Source: Owenia fusiformis (taxonomy: Eukaryota > Annelida > Polychaeta > Sabellida > Oweniidae). Taken from it: DNA of 64,000 nucleotides. The stretch covers positions 31,189,986 to 31,253,985 of the forward strand of contig CAIIXF020000004.1 in NCBI GenBank assembly GCA_903813345.2. Reading direction: 5' to 3'. Of this stretch, positions 1 through 23,735 are shown piece by piece. The translations under genes were made by a program, and so were the position numbers. The notes under the pieces are model-generated. The model searched no databases, had not been told where the DNA came from, and saw only the letters and a program-made list of their open reading frames with translations. The first letter of the stretch is position 1; each line of letters opens with the position of its first letter.

Positions 1-1218
1 AAAATAGAAGCTGTAGATATTTCTTTCGCATGTAGTTAGAAAATTATGAATTCATATATCGTACATACTACAAAATTGGAATAGGCAATGGCACGTCAAA
101 GTGTGGATGTAATCCTGTATTTTGAAAATTCTTAAATGCGTAAGAAATCTTAAGAAAATTGATGGTGTCTCATTTAAATGCAATAAATGTTCTGAACTTT
201 TGAAAGCATCTCCAAATTTCTCTTCGATTTACAATCTTTGGCAAGGCCAATGCAAATAAATCTGATTAGTGTCTCATTGATATTCACGAGACCAGTTATT
301 AATTTTTATTTGAATTCTGTGTTGAGAATAAATCACACATATAGGCCAATGAAAATATTATCTGGTTAATGGTATTGTATTTGTTATTTTCAATGACCAG
401 CTTTCATTTCCTTGGCCTTAGTTTTGATTTTGTATTTATATTTATTATTGAGGGCATATAATGATGTAATCGTGTTATCATATTTTTCACGGTGGTTCTC
501 TACAGACCATTTCCAACGCTGTCGTCAAAGTGGTCATTCCTACGGAAAGGTAGTATTTTTCTATTTTACTTTATCAACGATAGGTGGCTCTGTCAGTCCT
601 TGCAATGCATAATACTAAATTGGGCTTTCAAAATGTTCAGATACAAAATTCAAGATTTTTTTAAATTTTGGACAAACAAAAAATTGAAACAAATATTATG
701 CGAGGACAATGGTCATAAAAATTTGTATAAATGACATCTCTAACAACATCCATTGGCATTTGAGTGTTTATTCGGGGAGAAGGGTGTTCATCTGGAATGA
801 AAGGTGTCCATGTAGGCTGTAGGGGGAAATTAGTTCCAGATGAAAATTGCTTAAATCTAAACTAAATGTTAATTGGGCAAATGGTTTTAAAGATATTGTA
901 ATGCAGAAATCTTTTAATCAATGTTCAATTGTCTTAGAAAGCCTTTTTTTCAAAATGATGTCATTTAGCCTATTTTTCAAAATGATGTCATTTATACTAA
1001 TTTCAACCATTATGACGACAAAAAGACCACAATTGATATAAAAGGTTCTGGATGGTAAACCATATTTTGATGTTTGCAGTAATTGTACTTGATCAGATAA
1101 ATAACGAAAATAGGAACAAATTGTTTACCTGTATGGATATTTTCAGCTATCACACACACACACATAGGATGTGATTTGGAAAATATCCCACATTTTTTCC
1201 ACTAATTTTGCTAAAATT
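1..1218. other. AT-rich non-coding sequence, no gene seen
   Basis: I found no exon with convincing homology here. There is a short (CA)n run near 1150 and a small tandem duplication of a 'caaaatgatgtcattta' type motif near 950-990. The stretch is probably part of an upstream intron of U2SURP, because the first visible U2SURP exon (6180) begins mid-protein. Confidence 0.4.
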
Positions 1219-1680
1219 GAACACAGTATAGTCATTCTGTATTACTATCTGGCCAATCAGAACACAGTATAGCCATTTTGTATTACTATCTGGCCAATCA
1301 GAACACAGTATAGCCATTCTGTATTATTATCTGGCCAATCAGAACACAGTATAGCCATTCTGTATTACTTTCTGGCCAATCAGAACACAGTATAGCCATT
1401 CTGTATTACTTTCTGGCCAATCAGAACACAGTATAGCTATTCTGTTTTACTTTCTGGCCAATCAGAACGCAGAATAGCCATTCTGTATTACTTTTTGGCT
1501 AATCAGAACACAGAATAGCCATTCTGTATTTCTTTCTGCCCAATCAGAATGCAGAATAGCCATTCTGTATTACTTTCTGGCCAATCAGAAGACAGTAAAG
1601 CTATTCTGTATTACTTTCTGGCCAATCAGAAGACAGTAAAGCTATTCTGTATTACTATCTGGCCAATCAGAGCAAAGTAA
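1219..1680. repeat. 41-bp minisatellite with a CCAAT box in each unit
   Basis: About 11 copies of a 41-bp unit, each with 'GGCCAATCAG' followed by 'aacacagtatagccattctg'. CCAATCAG is an optimal NF-Y (CCAAT-box) core, so the array places this motif at regular 41-bp intervals. Units at the right end are more diverged (agcaaagtaaag). No coding potential. Confidence 0.9.
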
Positions 1681-2324
1681 AGTAAAACCTGTAGGTTTCA
1701 CTACAGAGAAGGGATTTTAATGTAAAATGTGTCTTGAAGTGATGTTCACCAAGACAGGTTTTACTGTATAGTCATTCTGTATTTTACAACATGCGCATGG
1801 TTAATAATCTAAAACTGTAATAAGGGAAAAACAACAACCCTCTGTGAAGTAAAGTACAGGTGTTTATGAAGGTCAAAATGTTAACAAACATTTTGAATGT
1901 AAAGAGAATTAAAGTGGAGGACTCGGTGGGTCATTAAATGAACCGATTTTTTGTGGGTAAATCACGGCCTGGCAGCCTCGTTTAATTGCTTGCATACAAG
2001 AAGTTGTTCATTAAATCAACCAAATCTTGGGATCCAATGCTTTGCTAAAAACCAGTATAATGTATATGCACAAATAGACTGCTAACATCAAAATATGGTC
2101 AATATTCATAAACACCCCCCTTCCCCATAAAAGGCGAGTCAATGGAGATGAAGACAATGCACTATACTAGCAGATGGATGGATATGGGAGCATTGCCAAA
2201 ACTGGACATTTCATTCTTCTATGGTAAAGTATAGAAGCATCATTGATTGGAGTGTGGATTGGTTAAAGTGAAACATCGATTGGTGTAAAAACGAAGTCAG
2301 CCAAAACATCTTATACAATATGTC

Positions 2325-2425
2325 ACACGGGAATGTCAAATAGGAATGTCACATGGGGATGTCATATTGGGATGCCTCGTGGGATGTCACATAGGAATGT
2401 CAAACAGGGATGTCATATAGGGTCA
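2325..2425. repeat. Short degenerate repeat (GGGATGTCACATA-like)
   Basis: About six degenerate copies of a 17-19 bp unit containing 'gatgtcacatagg'. The flanking sequence, 1690-3050, is otherwise AT-rich with no recognisable gene. Confidence 0.6.
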
Positions 2426-3049
2426 TTTTGTGAGACGCAACATCAAGCAAAAAAGACATGAAATAATCAAGGAATGAACTTTTTCCTACATTTGTCACAA
2501 ATGTATATTTCTCACAATATTTTGCCTTTAAGTAAGTTTTAAGCATGTGAGACTTAAAATTCCACCAAAATTAAAAAGCTATTCCAGAATTATAGGGTTG
2601 TATTTTTGCGGTCTCCTGTACGATGTTGCAAAAGGGTGTCAAATAGATATAATAAATAGCATTGACGACCACATAATGTTTGCTAACTTCTTTGTTTGTT
2701 TGATATCTAAGTCGTTCTTTAGCCCTTTAAAACAAGGCTTCATGGAGCAACTCAACAAAAAGTTTCAGATGACTAGCTCAACTAGATACATTTTTATGCA
2801 CAAACGTTTATGATTTTTAAATGAAGGGGAGAATGTTTATTTGACACCCTGTACAACATGGTTTGAAATCAAAGAACCTGGTCCTAAAATGCTCTAGAGG
2901 GTATTTGCCCTTATAAAAAGGGTAAAATATCAAATTGAGTAGAAAGACTGGGCCAAAGACACAATATAGCTTGTATGTATTGTATCTATATTCATTGTAT
3001 CTATTATTCATTGTAATGCTCCATTAAAGGGGATAATGTTAATGCCAAC

Positions 3050-3480
3050 CAATTGTAATGAAAATATTACCTCTCATTTAGTGAGATTAAAATGTTACCT
3101 CTTATATACAGTGTGAAATGAGGTGAAAGTGCCACCTCTCATATATGGTGAGGTGAAAATATTACCTCTTGTGTATATTGGGATGAAAGTATAACCTGTT
3201 ATGTATAGAATGAACATTGAATTAAAAATGTATCCTCTCATTTGTAATAGTTTGATGGAACTGTTACCATTCATGTGAAATGAGGAAAAATGAACCTCTC
3301 ATGTACGTAGAGGTGACATTGTTACCTCTTGTGTATAGAGAGGTGAAAATGTTACCTCTTATATATAGTGAGGTGAACATGTTACCTCTTATGTACATTG
3401 AGGTGAAAATGTTACCTTGTGTTCATTGAGCTGAAAATTTAACCCCTTGTATATAATGAGGTGTGGTAAAATTGCATGTA
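3050..3480. repeat. ~30-bp minisatellite (GAGGTGAAAATGTTACCTCT)
   Basis: About 13 degenerate copies of a 30-bp unit. Each unit is itself a near-palindrome, since GAGGT and ACCTC bracket 'gaaaatgtt', so single units could form small hairpins. Confidence 0.8.
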
Positions 3481-4310
3481 CATATCACTGATGAGGTGCA
3501 AATGTCATAAATGATAGGGAGGCTTTCTATGATGTTTTCTTAGCCTCACATGACCATAACCATTATTTTTTGATAAAGAAAAGGTGCAATATTTTTTCCA
3601 TTTTAATGGGTTGTGGTCACAGATACATCTGGCTAAAAGCATTATGAAAGACCTCTCTATAATTCCACACTCAAACATGTGTTTATGCCTGAAGACATCT
3701 CAGATTGCTTATAGCATAGGGTGTACCAAAACTGACAATGTGTCAGCTTGACCAAATAACTTGAGCTAAATGTTGACCAATTTTGCAAAAATTCGGTCAG
3801 GTGAGTTTTAAGATCGAATTATTATAGATCGAAATTTTTTTTTTGATTATCTAAGCAAGCTGACAAAATGTCTTATTTTGGGACACCCTACCATTGCCAT
3901 GCAGTTTTGCCTCTAAAACTGCATGGCTAAGGTTACACTACACAGGTCACATGGTCTTTTGTGATGTCATCATATTGTATGTACATTATACTTTATGGTC
4001 ACTTTATGGGTCAACTCCAACAATACATAGGGTGCAAATTATTATGGGTTGAAAAATGGGTAGCTATTTCCAAACTTAGATTATCTGATTCTAAAAGAGT
4101 CAACATGGGAATATGAAGGCTTTGGGAATATGAGGGCTTTGGGAGGATTTGTGGTTCAAAAGTTGTAGTTGAGGAGGGGATATACCTTCCATGAAATGAA
4201 AATAGGTGACACTTCTTCGTTCATTAGTGGGCTCTGATTAAAGTAAGCGTTAACAAGGGTAGATGTATGATTCAATATTGGTTATCAAGGAGGGGCATGT
4301 TTACATAGAA

Positions 4311-5404
4311 CAGCGGATTATATAAAAATGGACTGTAACAAATACCCGGATTTGTTGGTTTTTAAAAAAAACATTTTTTGATATCACTTTTTATGCCCAG
4401 CATAAAACGTGATGTCCCATTTTATGCTTGCATAAAAAGTGATGTCCCATTTTATGCTGGCATAAAAAGTGATGTCCCATTTTATGCTGGTATAAAAAGT
4501 GATGTCCCATTTTATGCTGAGCATAAAAAGAGATACCCCATTTTCTGCTGGTATTATTTAGTAAGTGATGTTTAAAGGTGGTTCAAGATTTCAGACCCAT
4601 CTTTCTCACATAGATTGCTGAACTTATTTTAGTTAAGAATTCCTAATAGAATTAAGAATTAATAGCTGAAACTGTTCTGTTTGTTCTAGCAAACAATATC
4701 CCAATATGCATTTGAAATTCATTTTTGTCTATATGTGTTGACAGTCTGTGATGTCATCATCAATCATCACAATGGGAATTAGGTGAATTCTATCTGTGAC
4801 AGTGAGATTATCTATGATGTCACATAGTAGTTTGATTTCTAAGAAATGTGGCAGAGTTCTATCTATGACAGAGATGCTTTGTGATGTCATCATGAATTTT
4901 CTCGTTTCCATTGTGATGATTGATGATGTCATCAGAGTACTTTGTGATGTCATCGTGAATTACCTCATTTCTATTGTGATGATTGATGATGACATCACAG
5001 ACTGTCAACAAATAGACAGAAGAAGTTGAACTACAAGTTGGAAAATTGTTTGCCAGGGCAAAACAACTCAGTTTCAGCTAATAATTCTTAATTCTATTAG
5101 AAATTCTTAACTAACAATGGTTCAGCAATCTGTGCCAGAATGATGGGTCTTAAATCTTGAACTACCATTAAACATCACCTCCAAACCAATACCAGCATAA
5201 AATGGAGTATCTTTTTTTATGCTCAGCATAAAATGGGACATCACTTTTTATGCTGGCATAAAATGGGATATCACTTTTTATGCCAGCATAAAATGGGACA
5301 TCACTTTTTATGCCGGGAATAAAAAGTGATATCAAAAAATTACTTTTTTTTAAAAATCAACAAATCCGGGTGTTTGTTACAGTCCATTTTTATATAATCC
5401 GCTG
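4311..5404. mobile_element. 1.1-kb foldback (near-perfect palindrome) element
   Basis: The left end 'CAGCGGATTATATAAAAATG' and right end 'CATTTTTATATAATCCGCTG' are inverted copies. The inversion continues inwards through a shared run around 'acaaatcccgg', an array of ~30-bp 'TTTATGCTGGCATAAAA' units, and an inner segment (4590-4700 against 5040-5160), down to a centre near 4860 rich in 'gatgtcatca'. Both arms are roughly 500 bp. No transposase ORF is present, so it is non-autonomous. The flanks carry a direct copy of a ~50-bp segment ('agggtgcaaattattatggg') at about 4026-4078 and 5407-5455. I could not find a clean target-site duplication, so the superfamily is not assigned. Confidence 0.75.
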
Positions 5405-17616
<12,212 letters not shown>

Positions 17617-19005
17617 ACAGACTTTTTATTGCGTTTTAAAATAATTTTTGACTGTGACTCAATATACAGATTCTAACTGTTGTACACCTGTTGGGTGGGA
17701 TCCCTGGTTGATGGATAACTCAGTGGCAATGTTCACTGTTAACCACCAAGTGGTAAAAATAAGAATATCCCAGGAAAGTATGGATAGGGATATGCCATGA
17801 TACTGAAAATAACAAGTTGGTATGTGAAGCATCTAGATAGATCTGGAATGGCAAGTGGGAGTGTAAAGTGGGTAAAATGATTTTATAAAAAATTAAATTC
17901 TCAATGTATGGCCTAAAGTAAGTGAGGAGTGACCTGGGCAGAGTCTCCTGAGAGATACACCAGTGTGAAACATAAAAATGTAAAAATTGAATGCATGAAT
18001 TGAATGAGTTGCAATATTGAATTTCTCCATAGCTGCAAAAATTGAAATCAGACCTCGAGAATAAGGCACTTGAATTATTAAGGGAATTTATGAATTAATG
18101 AAAAGAATGGCGATTTAATTAATATTTTACATTGTTCAATTGGTAAATTCAATTTGGTAAAAAAAAAATTGGTAAAATTTCCATTATTAATAAAAGTGAA
18201 TGTGTAGTCTCAGTATATTGTTCAAATGGAAAAAATTGGCAAAATTTCCAATGTTTATATAAAAGTTTGCTTTTTGATATTGAGTATTTCAATAGCTGGT
18301 TTGTTATAATAAGTTAAACTAATGTTTTGATGTTAATGGGGAAGATATGAATTATGTTGAGAAATGAGTTGCTCAACTTTACATCTCAATAAAACCTCTA
18401 TCTGTTGCTAAAGTATATGAAGAACTCAATTTCAATATGAGCTTAATCCTACTAAAATATGATCTTAATCCTACTAAAATATGAGCTTAAATTCAACTTT
18501 AATATGAGCTATACTAAAATATGAGCTTAAATCCTACTGCATTTGAACAAAGGAGTCAAAGGAATTTATGTAAACAATTATTTTGGCAATTTTCTTGTCT
18601 GCTTTGGCATATACCTGTATATATTGTTCATTGCATATAATTAGCCAAAGAAAATAAAGAAAAAAGTAAGTTTGAGAATATAGTTGAATTCCCTTGCCAT
18701 AACAAATGTTTCGGAACACAAATTTCCATTCCCTTAGCTTAATGCAAATATTTCTGAACACAAAATTAAACCCACTTTGACTTAGCCTAAAATTTATTCC
18801 CTCGGCCTTATACAAATACCCCTGAATATAGAATTTAATTTCCTCAGCCTTATACTAAAGAGCAGCTGCTATCTCTGTGTATGTCACGAACCAGAACAGA
18901 AAATGAACATGGGATGTTGCTCTATTTCAGTATTTGTTTATGTCACAACCATAATGGGAAATTATTCAAATTAACGTGATGTTTCAGTATTTGTTTATGT
19001 CACAA
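17617..19005 (+). other. Probable U2SURP 3' UTR and downstream sequence
   Basis: AATAAA hexamers lie at 18189 and 18388 downstream of the stop. Short repeats ('atgagcttaaatcctactaa' near 18435-18530 and 'atttgtttatgtcacaaacc' near 18935-19000) fill the rest. I cannot tell which polyadenylation site is used. Confidence 0.4.
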
Positions 19006-19009
19006 ACCA

Positions 19010-19645
19010 GAACGGGAAATTATTCAAATGAACTGTATGAGGATTATTTCGATAAAAATGCCACCTCACTTTGTCAGAAGTGAAAAGTCGAAACTACGAG
19101 AAGCTATTCTGTTCATTACAAGTACATGTGTGCATGGGTTCGACATGTTGCTACCAACTATGTTGTTCAGGAGAATAAAGATGAAATAATTTTGTAATAA
19201 ATCAAAATTTTGTCTTCTGTTTAGTTTGATGTGAAATGTAAATTTTTATGGATCTGCTTGCTGATTGGTTGAGATGTCAGCAAGAATGTCAGCGCAATGG
19301 GTTTGAATTGATATACGTATGATACGTAAAGACTAACTAACAATGGAGAGGGTAGGACTACTGTAATGTAAATTTTCATGTAACTGCTTGCTGATTGGTT
19401 GAAATGTCAGCGCAATGGGTTTGAATTGTAATACGTATGATCCAGGTCGTGAAGACTAACAAAGGAGAGGGTAGGACTGCTGAACTCGAAAATTGTCTAA
19501 CATATTCAGAGATTTGTCAAGAACTCTGCACCAGGGTGAAAAGATATAAAGATTATTTTGATAGAAATGCCACCTCACTTTGTCAGAAGTTTGAAGTCGG
19601 AAGTCAAGTGAAAGGTCAAAGTTACTAGAAGGTATTCTATTTATA
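19010..19645. repeat. Tandemly duplicated block (two diverged copies)
   Basis: 'aatgccacctcactttgtca' occurs at about 19048 and 19565, and 'tgctgattggttgagatgtc' at about 19259 and 19390, along with shared 'gcgcaatgggtttgaattg' and 'ggagagggtaggactactg'. The order suggests a duplication with later rearrangement. No conserved gene recognised. Confidence 0.65.
19437..19628 (+). mobile_element. Possible retroelement fossil (Ty3-like integrase tail)
   Basis: A 63-codon open stretch contains 'RVKRYKDYFDRNATSLCQKF' followed by EVGSQVKG. This resembles the region before the C-terminal end of Ty3-type (K-x-YYDR...F-x-x-GD-x-V) integrases. It is short, broken and without recognisable LTRs. The identification is tentative and could be chance similarity. 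Confidence 0.2.
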
Positions 19646-20654
19646 ACAAGTATATGTATGCCATCCTCCGATCACAGGGCTTCAAAATCCTGAATATATT
19701 CTTTCTTTTTACCCCCTGCGCTAAGCAGTTAGCATTTCTCCGATTAAGAACTCGCAATCTGATTGGCTGTCGCAACACTGCGACAAAAATCGTGTATAAG
19801 TCATTGTGCATAATTAGATCACGTGATTCAGTTTAATCAGGCGCTTCCAAATTGGTTATAGCAGGGGGAAGAAGGAGGTACGGATTCAGGATACCTGCTT
19901 AGGAGGATGATGTATGCGTGTGTTCAACATATTATATAAAGTATTCTTTCATGAGGGTGCCAAGATGTGAGTTGGGTGTATTGCCTCACTAAAACTTAAA
20001 AAATACATTTTTCAACTAAAACTTGAAAAGAACTCAAAATGTAGTAATAATACACATCCCTTAGTCTAATTTTGTCTCGACAATTAATTCCAGGAAATTG
20101 TCCTCTCCAATGATTTATTACATTATTCACTAAAGGAGTCATTGTTACAAAAGACTTAAAGAGACTTGTCCCTTCTCTTTATGGCATTTATAAACACCAC
20201 TAGAACCAGCAGTCTTCAGAGATGAGGGACGTTCCTTGCAAGTTTTCTAAAATATCAATGGAATACAAACATATTTGGGACCAACAAAAACTGTACACAT
20301 TGAGAGGTGTTCGGATATACAGATTTCACAGTACTGCTTTTTATTTATTTTTAGAGCTGCATACACCAGCATCAAACTTTTTCATGATAAACTTTTTTGG
20401 GATTAAAAATTCACTAAATAACAAATAATACATTTGTACATATGTTCAATTTATTCTCACTGCAGAATAAAGCACTATAATAATGATGGACACTGCCGAC
20501 TGTACAATTGTCTATCCTTGTAAAATATGAATCACCAACTTCTTTAAACTCATATTCAAGAGCATTTTGCCTAGGGACAAGGTGATATGAATGCGGAATC
20601 ATAATTTACTCTAAATAATTATTATTACATTAGGAGTAGCGGGCAAAGGATATA

Positions 20655-20733
20655 CAGGGTGTCCATAAGGTCGTTTTACACGTTACAGACTTTGTATGGT
20701 AATTGTTAAGAAATTAATGTTATGGACACCCTG
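20655..20733. mobile_element. 79-bp mini-MITE, TA target site
   Basis: The ends CAGGGTGTCCATAA and TTATGGACACCCTG form an almost perfect terminal inverted repeat flanked by TA on both sides. CAGGGTGNCC termini are typical of mariner-type elements. Relics of the same family appear near 36957 ('caggatgttcataaggtctc') and 59838. Confidence 0.8.
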
Positions 20734-21171
20734 TAAAATTCTGTTTGCGTCAATAGAATTCCCAAGATTTGAAAGTCACATATTTCAACAATTAATCTGA
20801 ATTATAATTACATTTAAGGAAGGAGTTCAAAATCAGAATGTTTGATAGTGTACAATAGAGTTCCAAGATTTGAAAAAAGTCTGTAAATATTCAAATACAT
20901 TCTCAAAGTGGATGAAGTCATTTTTCAATTGATATAAAAAATGTAGACTTGGCCTCGGAGGTTTGAAAAATGACATAAATTTCCCGTTTTATACCTGAGT
21001 CAGATTTGCTCCGATTTTCAATTGAGCTGATTGAGTGTTTTATTCAGTTTTGAACAAAATACTCTATCGGCCAGTTGCCAGATTGAAATGAAATTTTTAT
21101 TTATCAGTTTTTATTATCTTTATCAGATTGTGACCACTTTTACCATTCAAGGCTGATATATACTAAATATA

Positions 21172-22164
21172 CAGGGTGACCGGAAAAAAAGGAGACCATT
21201 GAAATAGGCAATATCTCCTAAAATAGACTAGTGACATCAATGAAATTTTGCATACATCAGGACAGTTCTATGGAAATTTGTTCCTGAAAGTGTCAATACA
21301 AGCAGTCAACTGGTTCAGGAGCTATGATCATTTAAATAACATGCTCCAAATAGGCGCAATTGAGACCAACGCAGAGCTGGATACATTTGGCAAATACCCT
21401 TACATATTCCGACCTTGTTATGGCATTACATTTAGCATTTATTGCCACCTTTAGGTCAGCAATTGTCTCAGGATTGTTTTGGTACACATTGTCTTTCAAA
21501 TTGCCCCACAAAAAGAAATCAGGTGGATTCAAATTTGAGGTGTATGGAGACGAAGCTTATCTGACCTATGGCTTCTGACTCAGTGGTCCCACTCAGTTAC
21601 AGTATCATCCTAAGGAGGTTTTGGGCAGCCCTTGGTTTCCATATTGGATTTAATTGTGCCATATAGTGGTTTTAGTAACATGGCACTATGCCCAATACCT
21701 AAAGTGACTCTTAAGATTGGGTAAATCAGCACTTTGGCAACAGGATGATGAACCACATGTCAGATAACCCTTCATTGCCATTACAGCCTAGACTTGAATC
21801 CTGCTGATTTCTTTTTGTATGGATATTTGAAAGACAATCTATACCAAAACAATCCTCAGACTATTGTTGACCTAAAGAAGGCAATCACTGCTATATGTAA
21901 TGCCATAATAATGCCATAGAGGGCAGAACATGTAAGGGTAGTTTGCCATATGAATCCAACTCTGCGTTGGTCTCAATTGTGCCTATTTGGAGCATGTTAT
22001 GTAAATGATCAAAGCTCCTGAACCAGTTGAATGCTTGTATTGAAACCTTCAGTAACAAATTTCCATATAACTGTTCCAGTGTATGCAAAATTTCATTGAT
22101 GGCACTTGTCTAGTTTAGGAGAATTTGATAACTTCAATGGTCTCCTTTTTTTCCGGTCACCCTG
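21172..22164. mobile_element. Palindromic mariner derivative with two head-to-head transposase ends
   Basis: The outer ends CAGGGTGACCGGAAAAAAAG and CTTTTTTTCCGGTCACCCTG are inverted and flanked by TA. The inversion extends ~260 bp or more. The left arm, minus strand (about 21332-21532), encodes 'NPPDFFLWGNLKDNVYQNNP'. The right arm, plus strand (about 21796-21925), encodes 'LNPADFFLYGYLKDNLYQNN'. Both are the C-terminal part of a Tc1/mariner DDE transposase. So two transposase ends face each other in inverted orientation and the N-terminal and catalytic parts are mostly missing. It cannot move by itself. Confidence 0.85.
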
Positions 22165-23735
22165 TACATGAGTGCATTTTACTCAATATTTAAAATTAAC
22201 ATGGTGCAAATATTAAGAATTAACATGGTGCACTTATGATTAACATTGTGCATTCAACCTAAAGTCCCAATTTAAACATTTAACTTTTCACCTTTAGCAT
22301 TACCATATTTACTGGAAATCATTGATTTTTTCATCCACACATATGAATATGAGGCGGCTTCATTTAAAACATTTTGAATCTTAGATATTTTCCATTTTAG
22401 CAAAACATATACAATATTTCATTTAAATAAATATGTTTCATATTTTCGACAAACATGTTGTCTTATTCCCACACTTAGCCAAACATAAGTAATATATTAT
22501 TGAAAGATATGCCATATTTTAGCCAAACAAATGTTGTCTTATTCAAATATATCCCACAATTAGCCAAACATATGTCATGTATTACTGAAAGATATGTCAT
22601 ATTTTAGCCAAACAAATGCCATATTTTAGTCAGATATTTTCCAAACATATGCCATGTATTTTCCTTCCTAACAACAATTTCTCTACACCAGACCTAGTGC
22701 TAATTAAATAGCATACAAATAGTAATTGCCAATAACATATCTTATAGTTTATAACTAATAAATATAATATTTGGTTTAAATAAGGTTTCCAATTATAATC
22801 AAAGACATAAAAATGTCATTAGAATAAAATATAGTGCTCATAGTCATATCGTCAAATATATATTTTTACCTAAAAATAAATTCTTTTTACTTCGGAAAAA
22901 CTCCAAAAAATATGTGTAAGTGCTGATCTATCGGATTAATGGCTGATATGATAATCCCAGGTTTAATCAAAGTTTGTCCATGTTTGACTTCCATTAATAC
23001 CAATTTAGAACTGATAATATTTTTAGCTTAGAAATAAAATCATGTAATGTTTGGTCTCATTAGCATTTTTGACAATGGGCAAAATGAAAAAATAAAACGG
23101 AAAATTATGGAATTATAATTTGAATAACAGTTGTGAATTCCACAAAAAGTGACAATTTCAATAAAAGGACTATTCTTCCAAGCAAATGTTAATTTTGAAT
23201 AAAAAGTTATGCTGTATCTATTCATTTTTTCATTAAAAGCATCTATATTTTTGTGCTTTGAAGTGAATTTTAAGAAATACAGCTAAGTGATAAAAAATTG
23301 CAGAAGTTAAAAGTGCCTGTTATTCAAAAAATCCCAAAAAACAAAAAAGCTGGCAATAAAATGAACTGGTTAGAAGCGAGAAAGACGCAGATAAGGTCAA
23401 AGGTCATATCACAATGCATTTCCATACGCATGAGTAACAATTCTAAAAATAGGATATTTGCCCCGATTGCCAAGTTTTGGACAATTCTGTTCGGAATATG
23501 TAAATAAATTAATGATACTGCATCCTATTGAGAAAAATTCCTGGGGCAAACACTGCTTAATTTTCAACATCTCTGAATCTGACGCCACTTTTCAAGTTTT
23601 CTGCCGCTTTAATTGCTCAGATTAATTGCTCAGATTAATTGCTCAGTACTAATTTGAGAACTCCTGACAGAATTTCCAATTTCTGCAACCAATTGTTAGT
23701 TTGTATAAATTCCTATAGATGTCTCTAACTGTTTA
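22165..23735. other. AT-rich convergent intergenic sequence
   Basis: No gene seen. Loose repeats of 'agccaaacatatgccatatt' lie at about 22380-22660 and relate to similar sequence near 39170-39240. Includes the expected 3' UTR of the DCUN1D gene, on the minus strand left of 23736. Confidence 0.4.
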
